Assembly: GCA_018713425.1 (NCBI GenBank)
Contig: DVOT01000245.1
Location: 1-46,261 of the forward strand
Direction: 5' to 3'
DNA from: Alectryocaccomicrobium faecavium
Lineage (GTDB): Bacteria > Bacillota > Clostridia > Christensenellales > Aristaeellaceae
Length of the DNA: 46,261 bases
The notes beneath the pieces are model-generated. The model was not told the origin of the DNA. It was given only the letters and a program-made list of their open reading frames with translations, and did no database searches. This document shows positions 15,040-22,672 of this stretch, in pieces (position 1 is the first letter of the stretch; every line of letters starts with the position of its first letter). The position numbers and the translations under genes were made by a program.

Positions 15040-17061
15040 ATGTTTCACTGGTTTGGTGCGGAACATTGCGCCACGCTGTTTGTGGACGCGGGCGAACATA
15101 GCTGTGTTCGCCAGGCGGCGGCCGATTTGGCGCGCGATGTATTGGCAGTTTCTGGCAAAGTGATGCCGTTGCGGCCCTATCTTCCCGCAGAGGGAAGCGG
15201 CGTTGTGGTGGTCGGTTCGCTGGAAAACCCGGCGTTTCGGCAGTGGGTTCAGCCCTATGTAGATGGCAAAACTCTGGCGAAAGAATGGGAAGGCTTCCGG
15301 ATTGTGGCGAACGAACGCTTTTTGCTCGTTGCGGGCTCCGATCGCCGGGGCGCGATGTGGGGCGTTTATGCGCTTTCCCGGCATGCGCTCGGCGTGGATC
15401 CCTGCTATCGGTTTACGGGTAGCCATCCGGCAAAGCGGGAATCCCTTTCTCTGGAAGAGGGCATTACCGCTGGCGGGCCCCGGACTTTTCGTTTTCGCGG
15501 CTGGTTCTTGAACGATGAAGATCTGCTCTCGGATTGGCGCGATGGGGGTGGCGCGCGCCACATTGATTATCCCTTTTACGCGCAGGTGACGCATCCCGAC
15601 GTGCTGGCTATGGTGCTGGAGACCGCCGTGCGGCTGGGGATCAATTTGATCATTCCCGCTTCGTTTGTGGATATCCGCAATCCGCCGGAAGAAAATTTGA
15701 TTCGCATGGCGGTTGAGCGCGGTTTGTATGTGTCCCAGCACCATGTGGAACCGTTGGGTGTGAGCCACTTTGGCTTTGAAAACTACTGGCGCGCCCGGGG
15801 CAGGGAGGAAGCCTTTTCCTTTGTGACCAACCGGGAAAAAGTCGTCGAATGTTGGCGCGCTTCCGTGCGCAAATGGGCCAAGTACGAGGGCGTGATCTGG
15901 CAATTGGGCCTGCGTGGCAGGGGTGACCGGCCCGCCTGGTACAACGATAAGGCGATTGACGATTCCGACCAGGCGCACGGAGCCATCATCAGCGAGGCTT
16001 TGCAAACGCAATACAATTTGATTCGCGAAGAACTGGGCCAAGACGATTTTTTCTCCACCGCCACGCTTTGGATGGAAGGGACGGAACTGTGCTTCAAGGG
16101 ATTGTTGCGATTCCCGGAAACGACCACCGTGGTTTTTGCGGACGCGGGCGAAACCCAGCTGTTTGGCAGGGACTTTTTTGAATTGCCGCGCGAGCCGAAG
16201 CGCCGCTATGGGCTGTACTACCACGTGGCTTTCTGGGGAGCGGGGCCGCACCTTTTGCAAGGTACAGACCTGCGCAAAATGCAATACCAGTATCGACTGG
16301 CTCTTGAAAAGGGCGACACAGAATATACGATTCTCAACGTTTCAAATGTGCGCGAGTTCATTATGAGCGCGCGCGCTTACGCGGAATTGGCCTGGGATGC
16401 GGATGCGTTCGACGAAACGGCCTATCTGGACGGGTATTTCCGGGAGATGTTTGGCCTGGAGAATGGGGCGGAGCGCATGCATGCGCATTTCGACGCGTTT
16501 GCTGCCAAACCGGTGGCGGAGGGAGACGATTACCAGCGCTTCTGGAAGGCGCAGGCCATTTTGCCACAAACGGATTTCCAACAAAATGTGATCTTGGATG
16601 GCGTTGCCCGGGGAATGGGCCTGCAAGCGTTGCGCGCGATGCAACAGGACAATTCCACGTCTGAACTTCCCTATGGAGAAGCGCACTTGCGCAGCTTGGA
16701 AACGGGGATTCGCGCGTTCGAAGCCAATTATGTGCGGCTCAATCGGGATTTTGCTCATGTGCGCGAAGGGGGAAAGGAGTTTTTCCGCGATGCGCTGCTC
16801 GTGCAGGAAGAAATTGTGCTGGGACTGTACCGCTGGGCTCGTTCTTGCCTGCTGGCCTACCGCGCTTGGAAATCTGGCGAGGGAGAAACGGCCTTGAACC
16901 AACTCCGTCATGCGGAATTTTGCTTGTCCAAGTTGCTGGAAGACCGCAAAAAGGCGGAACATGGCGCGTTTATGGGCTGGTACAGAGGGGATACCAAGAT
17001 GAATTTGCCCGGCGCGCTGGAAGAAACCCGGCGCACGATGGCCCAAATCCAGGGCCGGTAA
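15040..17061 (+). CDS. GH115-like alpha-glucuronidase, short form
   Basis: The 673-residue protein starts with an alpha/beta domain ending in FLLVAGSDRRGAMWGVYALS (94-113), as in GH115 and GH20-type N-termini. A barrel-like part follows with the family marks FRFRGWFLNDED (150-161) and HHVEPLGVSHFGFENYW (234-250). GH115 enzymes remove 4-O-methyl- or plain glucuronic acid from xylan side chains. Known members are often 800 or more residues with an extra C-terminal domain, so this one is short. No signal peptide is seen, so it acts inside the cell on imported oligosaccharides. AAGGAGG precedes ATG 15040. It heads the cluster VOC, GH105, lyase, lyase. Membership is likely, but substrate may differ from xylan. 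Confidence 0.75.
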   Translation: MFHWFGAEHCATLFVDAGEHSCVRQAAADLARDVLAVSGKVMPLRPYLPAEGSGVVVVGSLENPAFRQWVQPYVDGKTLAKEWEGFRIVANERFLLVAGSDRRGAMWGVYALSRHALGVDPCYRFTGSHPAKRESLSLEEGITAGGPRTFRFRGWFLNDEDLLSDWRDGGGARHIDYPFYAQVTHPDVLAMVLETAVRLGINLIIPASFVDIRNPPEENLIRMAVERGLYVSQHHVEPLGVSHFGFENYWRARGREEAFSFVTNREKVVECWRASVRKWAKYEGVIWQLGLRGRGDRPAWYNDKAIDDSDQAHGAIISEALQTQYNLIREELGQDDFFSTATLWMEGTELCFKGLLRFPETTTVVFADAGETQLFGRDFFELPREPKRRYGLYYHVAFWGAGPHLLQGTDLRKMQYQYRLALEKGDTEYTILNVSNVREFIMSARAYAELAWDADAFDETAYLDGYFREMFGLENGAERMHAHFDAFAAKPVAEGDDYQRFWKAQAILPQTDFQQNVILDGVARGMGLQALRAMQQDNSTSELPYGEAHLRSLETGIRAFEANYVRLNRDFAHVREGGKEFFRDALLVQEEIVLGLYRWARSCLLAYRAWKSGEGETALNQLRHAEFCLSKLLEDRKKAEHGAFMGWYRGDTKMNLPGALEETRRTMAQIQGR

Positions 17062-17076
17062 AGGAGAAGGCATAAA

Positions 17077-17463
17077 ATGATTGATTACATTGAGCATACG
17101 GGTATTGCGGCCAAAGACCCTGCTGCGCTTGCGCAGTGGTATAGGAATGTGTTGGGTATGCGGCTCTTGCGGCAGACGGGGCCAAGCACCTATTTTTTGG
17201 GATATGAGCGCGGCGCATGTCTGGAGATTTATGCCGCCCGTTCCGATGCACCGCAAACGGCGGACAACTATGTGCGCGGAGTGACCCATCTGGCGCTTTA
17301 TGTGCGAGATTTTGCAGCCGCCTATCAGGCGCTTTTGGAAAAGGGCGTGCAGAGTGCGGCGGAACCGGTAATCCGTCCCGATCTCAAGCTCGCGTTGCTG
17401 CGAGATCCCGAGGGCAATCTGTTTCACATCACCAACCGCGACGCGGAAATCATTTCGCAATAA
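17077..17463 (+). CDS. VOC/glyoxalase-superfamily protein
   Basis: The 128-residue protein has two beta-alpha-beta-beta-beta modules of the vicinal oxygen chelate fold. Likely metal ligands are His7 (EHTGI), Glu50 (CLEIY) and His71 (THLAL). The fourth position, usually Glu in a GNxxEL stretch, reads GNLFHI with His117. VOC enzymes include glyoxalase I, epimerases, dioxygenases and fosfomycin resistance proteins. Placed between a glucuronidase and an unsaturated-uronyl hydrolase, it might act on a sugar-acid intermediate or detoxify aldehydes, but nothing in the sequence decides this. It begins 15 bases after the GH115-like gene, with AAGGAGAAGG upstream. Confidence 0.85.
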   Translation: MIDYIEHTGIAAKDPAALAQWYRNVLGMRLLRQTGPSTYFLGYERGACLEIYAARSDAPQTADNYVRGVTHLALYVRDFAAAYQALLEKGVQSAAEPVIRPDLKLALLRDPEGNLFHITNRDAEIISQ

Positions 17464-17481
17464 AGTAAGGAGAGAAGTTTG

Positions 17482-18570
17482 ATGAAAACCCAAATTCGCA
17501 CGCTGGATGTCGCCTATAATGTGTTTTGCCGCTTTGAACAATGCGCGGAAGTAAAGCACTATCCGGGGCTGGTCGCGCTGTACGCGCTCGCGCAATTGGC
17601 GGTGGTTTCGCAAAATCCCATGATTGTGAGCAAGGCACAAAAGCTGCTCGGCCGTTATCCGGATCAAATCGATCATCCGCGATACAATTTTGAGTCCTAT
17701 CGCGTGGGTGGCAACGGTCGCGCCTATCTTGTGATGAACGGCCTGGATGACGCCGCGCGCGATTTGCTGCGCGAATACGCCGAAATCACCCTGCACGCGC
17801 CTGTGGACGCGAATGGCATCCAGTGCATGCCTGCGCCAGAACGGCTGCCTTTGCAGCAGGTTTGGATCGATGTGGTAACCGCGACCACGCCGTTTATGGT
17901 CATGGCCGGCATTGCGCTCGACGAGCCGAAATACGTGGATTACGGCATAGAACAGTGCTTTAAGATGTACGACCTGTTTGAGGACCCGCAAAACCACTTG
18001 CTGCATCAGGCGCGCGGCTTTATGGCGGATGTGAACGCCATTTCCGAAGACCATTGGAGCCGTGGCAATGGCTGGGGCATCATTGGCCTGGCGGATATCC
18101 TGCAATACTTGCCCCGCACGGACGCGCGCTGGGAGGAAGCCGCGCGCAGAATGCGCCGCCACTGCGAAGCGCTCCGCCAATATCAAACCGCGCACGGCCT
18201 GTGGCGGCAGTCCATTGCCTGCGAACTGGCCTGGGAAGAAAGCTCTGGCACGGGTCTGATCGCCTACTCGATGGGCGTGGCGTTGCGCATGGGCGTGTTG
18301 GATGGCGCAACGTACTTCCCGGTGTTTCAAAAAGCCGTGCAAGGCTTGGCGGATTGGTGCCTGAACGCCGATTTTTCCACCGAGCGCAGTTGCCGCGGTT
18401 GCCTATGTCCGGGCGTGGGCGCGGAAAAGGGCACGCTCAAAGCCTATCTGTGCGATGTGTACGCGTATCGCAATGAGCCGCATTCCTTTGGCCCCATCAT
18501 GCTGGCGATGATCGAAGCCCATAAGAATGGAATTCGGGAAATTGCCTGGAAGGAGAAGATGTTTGCATGA
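17482..18570 (+). CDS. GH105 unsaturated rhamnogalacturonyl/glucuronyl hydrolase
   Basis: The 362-residue (alpha/alpha)6-barrel enzyme resembles YteR/YesR. Asp130 in QVWIDVV matches the catalytic Asp that protonates the double bond, and HWSRGNGWGIIGLADIL (191-207) is the family signature. GH105 enzymes hydrate the 4,5-double bond of the unsaturated uronic residue left at the non-reducing end by polysaccharide lyases, releasing 5-keto-4-deoxyuronate. That it precedes two lyase-fold proteins fits this order of action. No signal peptide; cytoplasmic. A TTG three bases upstream is in frame, but ATG 17482 has AAGGAG at good distance. Its end overlaps the next start by four bases (ATGA). Confidence 0.88.
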   Translation: MKTQIRTLDVAYNVFCRFEQCAEVKHYPGLVALYALAQLAVVSQNPMIVSKAQKLLGRYPDQIDHPRYNFESYRVGGNGRAYLVMNGLDDAARDLLREYAEITLHAPVDANGIQCMPAPERLPLQQVWIDVVTATTPFMVMAGIALDEPKYVDYGIEQCFKMYDLFEDPQNHLLHQARGFMADVNAISEDHWSRGNGWGIIGLADILQYLPRTDARWEEAARRMRRHCEALRQYQTAHGLWRQSIACELAWEESSGTGLIAYSMGVALRMGVLDGATYFPVFQKAVQGLADWCLNADFSTERSCRGCLCPGVGAEKGTLKAYLCDVYAYRNEPHSFGPIMLAMIEAHKNGIREIAWKEKMFA

Positions 18571-20600
18571 CAAGGTTTGTGGAAGAACGCGAAGTGGCGC
18601 GGCTGCGCGCGGCAAAGCCGGAAAGTTTTCAGGCGCGCCTGTATGCCGCTTTGCGCGAACGCACTGATCGGAACACTCGCCATCCGGGCTTTGTGCAGCC
18701 GGGGGACACGCAGGAGTGGTGGCACCTTTGCTGGGAGCGCGCGAGCGACGCGGCTTTTGTGTGGCACATGGAAAGAGATGCCGCTCTGGGCGAATGGCTT
18801 CGCGGCGTAGCTTTCTGGTTGCGCGATTTGGAGGACGTGGAGTGGATTGGCCCGTGGTATCGCGATACGAGCCGTCCGTTGCGCGGCCATTTGGAAACGG
18901 CGCATGCCGCGCTTGCAATGTGCGAAATTTTGGATTTGTGCGATGGGCTGTTTACCGTGGCGGAAGAAGAAAGCTTGAAGGCCGCGCTGCGGGAAAAAGG
19001 AATGGTTCCCTGCCTGCGTTTTTGCGAACGGGTGCAGCGCGAACACACGCACATCAACAATTGGTATAACGTGTTGCTGATGGGCTACGGAGCTTGCGCG
19101 CTGTTGCTGGAGGATGGCCAGGCCGTAGAGAAAACGCTCCTGCTGCTGCGGGATTCTTATAGCCTGTACAATTCGGATAGTTACGGCGAGTCCGTGCAAT
19201 ATTCCAATTATGCCACGCTAACCCTCTCGCATTTGCACGAGCTGATTCTCCGGCTGCGTCCTGACTTGGCAAACCGCGTCGATCTTTCCTGCTATGCGCG
19301 GTTGATGGATTGGTATGCGGCCAGCTTCCTTTATAGGAAGCCTTGGGACGATGAGACGGTTTTTCCGCGCACGCTGAATTTTGCCGATAGCGCCGCCATT
19401 TTCCGGCCGACGGGCGATGTGTTGGTACAGGTGGCCGTGCGCATGAAAGATATTTTGCCGCGCCAGGCGGCCTTGGCGGCCTGGCTATTCGAAACGACCT
19501 ATGCCCAGCCGGAACAGGGGCCGGATGAGTTGGCGACCTTTGGGTTCTTCAACCAATTCCGCTACCATGCAGTGCTGATGCAGCCGGATATGGCGGCGGC
19601 GCGCTCGCCCGCGAGGGCGGGGCTTTGCGAGGCGCTGTGCTTTGAAAATGGACACGCCATTTTGCGCGATTCTTGGGAGGACACCCGCGCCGTGCTCGCC
19701 GTGCAGGCGGGATATGCTTCCATGAACGTTACTTCCCACCGCCATCAGGATCACGGCAGTTTCCAATTTGTGCAGGGCAAGGAGCGCATGATTGTGGACG
19801 GCGGCCATTGCTGCTATCGGCTGAACGCCTATCGGTTTTCTTGCTCCACCAGCCAGCACGCCGTGATGGATTTTGTCGACGATGCGCCCGCGGGCGGCTT
19901 TGGCCAGCCGATGAATCCATTCCGCGGCATTCACCAGCAAAAGCTGGCCGACGGCAATTTCTATGTGCGCAAGCCGCCGCGCACGGTGACGTTGATGAAC
20001 CAATATATCGGGCGCGCGCATGTGCTGGCGATCGACACCACGGACGCGTACGGCGAAGAAGTGCTCCTCGCGCGGCGCGCGTTCGTATCAGCGTTGCCCA
20101 ACGCGGTATTTGTGATCGATGTGGCACGGACGGCGCAGCCGCTCAAAATGCGCACGCATTTTCCGCTGAACAACCGGGATGGCGCGCTGAAAGTGCACCG
20201 GGCGGATGAGCACCGCTATGTATTCCGGCGCAACGGCGAGGCAATGAAGCTCTTTGAGTGCGCGGCCTATGTGGATGGGAAGGCGCTGCCTTCGCGGATG
20301 CAGTTCGACTGGGGATATTGCCACCGCAACTACCATCCGTTGGCGAACACGCAGGGCCAAGCAAAGGAAGGTTCGGCGGAGATTTACAATTGGGTGGACG
20401 CACAGGCGGGGAAAACGCATATGCGGGTGTGCGCGATCGCGGCGGATCGGGACGAGCGGATCAAAGGCTGGCACATCAAGGCAGAAGCGAATGGCGACTG
20501 GTATATCGAGTCGCCGGAGCGGGAGAAAGTGCTTAAACTGCGCGTTTGGAGCGAGCATGTGTACCTGGAACAAGATGGTCAGTGGATTGAGGTGCTTTGA
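18567..20600 (+). CDS. Heparinase II/III-like polysaccharide lyase 1
   Basis: The 677-residue protein has an N-terminal alpha/alpha toroid (about 1-330) with HINNWYN (162-168) and GESVQYSNY (207-215), then a beta-sandwich domain with HRHQDHGSFQF (391-401), the typical heparinase II/III metal/His stretch. Related lyase families (PL12, PL15, PL17, PL21) cleave heparin, heparan or alginate by beta-elimination at uronic acids. Known members are mostly secreted; this one has no signal peptide. The start overlaps the GH105 stop by four bases, implying translational coupling. It is distinct in sequence from the next gene despite the same fold. The polymer or oligomer it cleaves is unknown. Confidence 0.82.
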   Translation: MTRFVEEREVARLRAAKPESFQARLYAALRERTDRNTRHPGFVQPGDTQEWWHLCWERASDAAFVWHMERDAALGEWLRGVAFWLRDLEDVEWIGPWYRDTSRPLRGHLETAHAALAMCEILDLCDGLFTVAEEESLKAALREKGMVPCLRFCERVQREHTHINNWYNVLLMGYGACALLLEDGQAVEKTLLLLRDSYSLYNSDSYGESVQYSNYATLTLSHLHELILRLRPDLANRVDLSCYARLMDWYAASFLYRKPWDDETVFPRTLNFADSAAIFRPTGDVLVQVAVRMKDILPRQAALAAWLFETTYAQPEQGPDELATFGFFNQFRYHAVLMQPDMAAARSPARAGLCEALCFENGHAILRDSWEDTRAVLAVQAGYASMNVTSHRHQDHGSFQFVQGKERMIVDGGHCCYRLNAYRFSCSTSQHAVMDFVDDAPAGGFGQPMNPFRGIHQQKLADGNFYVRKPPRTVTLMNQYIGRAHVLAIDTTDAYGEEVLLARRAFVSALPNAVFVIDVARTAQPLKMRTHFPLNNRDGALKVHRADEHRYVFRRNGEAMKLFECAAYVDGKALPSRMQFDWGYCHRNYHPLANTQGQAKEGSAEIYNWVDAQAGKTHMRVCAIAADRDERIKGWHIKAEANGDWYIESPEREKVLKLRVWSEHVYLEQDGQWIEVL

Positions 20601-22609
20601 TGATGCCGCGCACATCGATTTTCCTTGCGGCGGAAGATGTCGCGCGGCTGCGCTCGCAGATTCACAATCCCCACATGGCCCGCATATGGGAGCGCACCCG
20701 GCGCACAGCCGATAGAATCGCTGGGGAACAGAGCGTTTCCTTTGCGGAGGATACCATGGAACTATGGTATGTTTTCCGCAACCGTTGCATCGATTTGGGC
20801 ATAGCGTTGCTCGCCACGGGCGAGAAACGCTATGCGCGCGCGGCGCATGCGGTATTGCAGGATTTGGCCCAGCGCAGCGTGGATTTTTGGCAGGGACCGC
20901 ACTATCCCAACCGTCCGCGCACGCAGATGGTGGACGGGGTGGAAACCTTGGTGGGCGAGTTGGAGACCGCGCAGCTTACCATGGGCCTTGCGCTGCTATA
21001 TGATCTTGCCTATGAGCATTTGGCGGAAGAGGATCGCGCGCTGGCTTTGCACTTGCTTCGACAGCGCGCATACCCGCTGTTGCGCGCGTCCGTGCGCTTT
21101 CAATCGCAAAAGTGGGTCATGAACCATTTGTGTGTGATCGCTTCGGCCTGGCTGGCCGCTCTGCTGCTCTTGCCGAAAGGCGAGCGCGAGGAGGTCGATT
21201 TTGCCCTTGCCGTGCATTCGCTCAATTTGTGGCTGGGCAACTTGGAAAGCGATGGTAGCTATGGGGAAGGGTATCATTATTGGGCGTATCCGGTAAACTG
21301 TTTGTATTTTGCGCTTCAAGCGCTGCGCAACGCGCTGGGCATGCGGTTGGAGCGCGAAGGCCGCCTGGCGCGCGCGTTTGAATGGGCGCTTTACCACCAG
21401 GCGGGCATTATCCGGGAGGCAGGCTATGAAAAGCCCATTGCCGCAAGCGTCAATTTCCACGATTGCCCGCGCTTTTTCCAAATGGAAGCGCCGGAAGCAC
21501 TGTTGTTTGCCAATCTCATGGGGAATTCGGTGGCGCAGTGGTATATCCAGCGGTTTTTGTTGGAAGACCTAAGCCGTCCGGAGGAGTCGTTGCACGTTTA
21601 TTGGCACAGGGCGGACGCGCTTTTGCTCGCGCTTTATCGGCCGGAAGCCCGCTCGCTTTCACCGCAACAGGCGGGATGGGCGACTGCGCGGTGCTTTATG
21701 GACACGGGATACCAGTTCCTCCGTTCTGGCTGGAATATGGAAAGCGATCTGGTATTTTCCATGGAAAGCGGCGGGGGAACGCGTTCTCGCTCACACGAGC
21801 ACCACGACCGGAACAGCTTTTTGCTGTACGCCAAGGGCGAATTGTTCTTGGCGGACTCCGGGCATTCCTGTTACCGCGGCGCATTGCACAACGCCTATGA
21901 TACGCGCACGCGCGCGCATTCCACCTGGGCTGTGCCGGGGGAAGAACAGAGCTTGGCTTACCTGGAAATGGGCATGCGCGCGGAAGAGGCACAGCAATAT
22001 CCTTCGTATCACAATGCGGCGATACCGGCCCAGCAACTGCACCCGGAGATTTCCTTGGTGGATTCCCAAGCGAGGCGTTGTTACTCGCCTGCATGGCGGG
22101 ACTACACCCGACGGGCGTTTTTGGTGTATGGGCGCTATATCCTTTTGTGGGATAGCGTGGATACCGGCCGGCCGGAAGGAAGGCCGGAATGTCCGCTTAC
22201 GCTGAACGCGCGGGACGGAAATTTGCAATTGCGCCAGGTGGCAAATGGCTACCGGCTTTTGCGCCCCAGGGGAGATTTGTATCTGTATGCCGCCTCCAGC
22301 GATGGAGCGTTGTCTTTCCGCGAAGAACCCGGTATCCTGCACGACGCCTATCATATCCGTCCTGGAATGGAGGTGGAGGGCAAGCCGGGGAGCGCGGTAC
22401 GGCTGGTGCTGTGCGCGGGAGGCGCGCGCTTTGAAAGCGTGATGGTTTTGTATCCGCTGGAAAAAGAGGAAACGCCGCCGGAAGTTTGCGTACAGTTCGA
22501 TGGGGAGGCGATTCGTGTGAAAATCGCGGGAGAAGCGAACGATTCGTTTTTCCTATCCGGCCAGGAAACGCGTTTTTGCCGCAAAGGCGGCGCGCAATAC
22601 AGTTTTTAA
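20600..22609 (+). CDS. Heparinase II/III-like polysaccharide lyase 2
   Basis: The 669-residue protein has a second heparinase II/III-type layout: an alpha-toroid with WVMNHLCV (172-179) and YGEGYHYW (221-228), then a beta-sandwich with SHEHHDRNSFLLY (398-410) and LADSGHSCYRG. It should eliminate a uronic acid linkage, giving unsaturated ends for the GH105 enzyme. No signal peptide is present. Its ATG overlaps the stop of the first lyase gene by one base (TGATG), with GAGGTG upstream. Two diverged lyases in tandem suggest that each cuts a different linkage or chain length (inference). A strong hairpin follows the stop. Confidence 0.82.
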   Translation: MMPRTSIFLAAEDVARLRSQIHNPHMARIWERTRRTADRIAGEQSVSFAEDTMELWYVFRNRCIDLGIALLATGEKRYARAAHAVLQDLAQRSVDFWQGPHYPNRPRTQMVDGVETLVGELETAQLTMGLALLYDLAYEHLAEEDRALALHLLRQRAYPLLRASVRFQSQKWVMNHLCVIASAWLAALLLLPKGEREEVDFALAVHSLNLWLGNLESDGSYGEGYHYWAYPVNCLYFALQALRNALGMRLEREGRLARAFEWALYHQAGIIREAGYEKPIAASVNFHDCPRFFQMEAPEALLFANLMGNSVAQWYIQRFLLEDLSRPEESLHVYWHRADALLLALYRPEARSLSPQQAGWATARCFMDTGYQFLRSGWNMESDLVFSMESGGGTRSRSHEHHDRNSFLLYAKGELFLADSGHSCYRGALHNAYDTRTRAHSTWAVPGEEQSLAYLEMGMRAEEAQQYPSYHNAAIPAQQLHPEISLVDSQARRCYSPAWRDYTRRAFLVYGRYILLWDSVDTGRPEGRPECPLTLNARDGNLQLRQVANGYRLLRPRGDLYLYAASSDGALSFREEPGILHDAYHIRPGMEVEGKPGSAVRLVLCAGGARFESVMVLYPLEKEETPPEVCVQFDGEAIRVKIAGEANDSFFLSGQETRFCRKGGAQYSF

Positions 22610-22615
22610 CGTCAA

Positions 22616-22651
22616 AACCGCTCCGGATAGGGTCCCCCCTCCGGAGCGGTT
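22616..22651. terminator. Terminator between lyase 2 and FAD oxidoreductase genes
   Basis: A perfect 12-base-pair stem (22616-22627 with 22640-22651) is followed by ATTTTGTTTT. It ends the lyase operon and lies between convergent genes, with A-rich sequence on the left side for the other strand. Confidence 0.85.
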
Positions 22652-22672
22652 ATTTTGTTTTGAATTCAGGCG

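Noticed and set aside
16342..18342. Long antisense frame over the GH115-like, VOC and GH105 genes
   Set aside because: It crosses three well-supported genes with good starts on the other strand, and its product is low-complexity and unlike any known protein.
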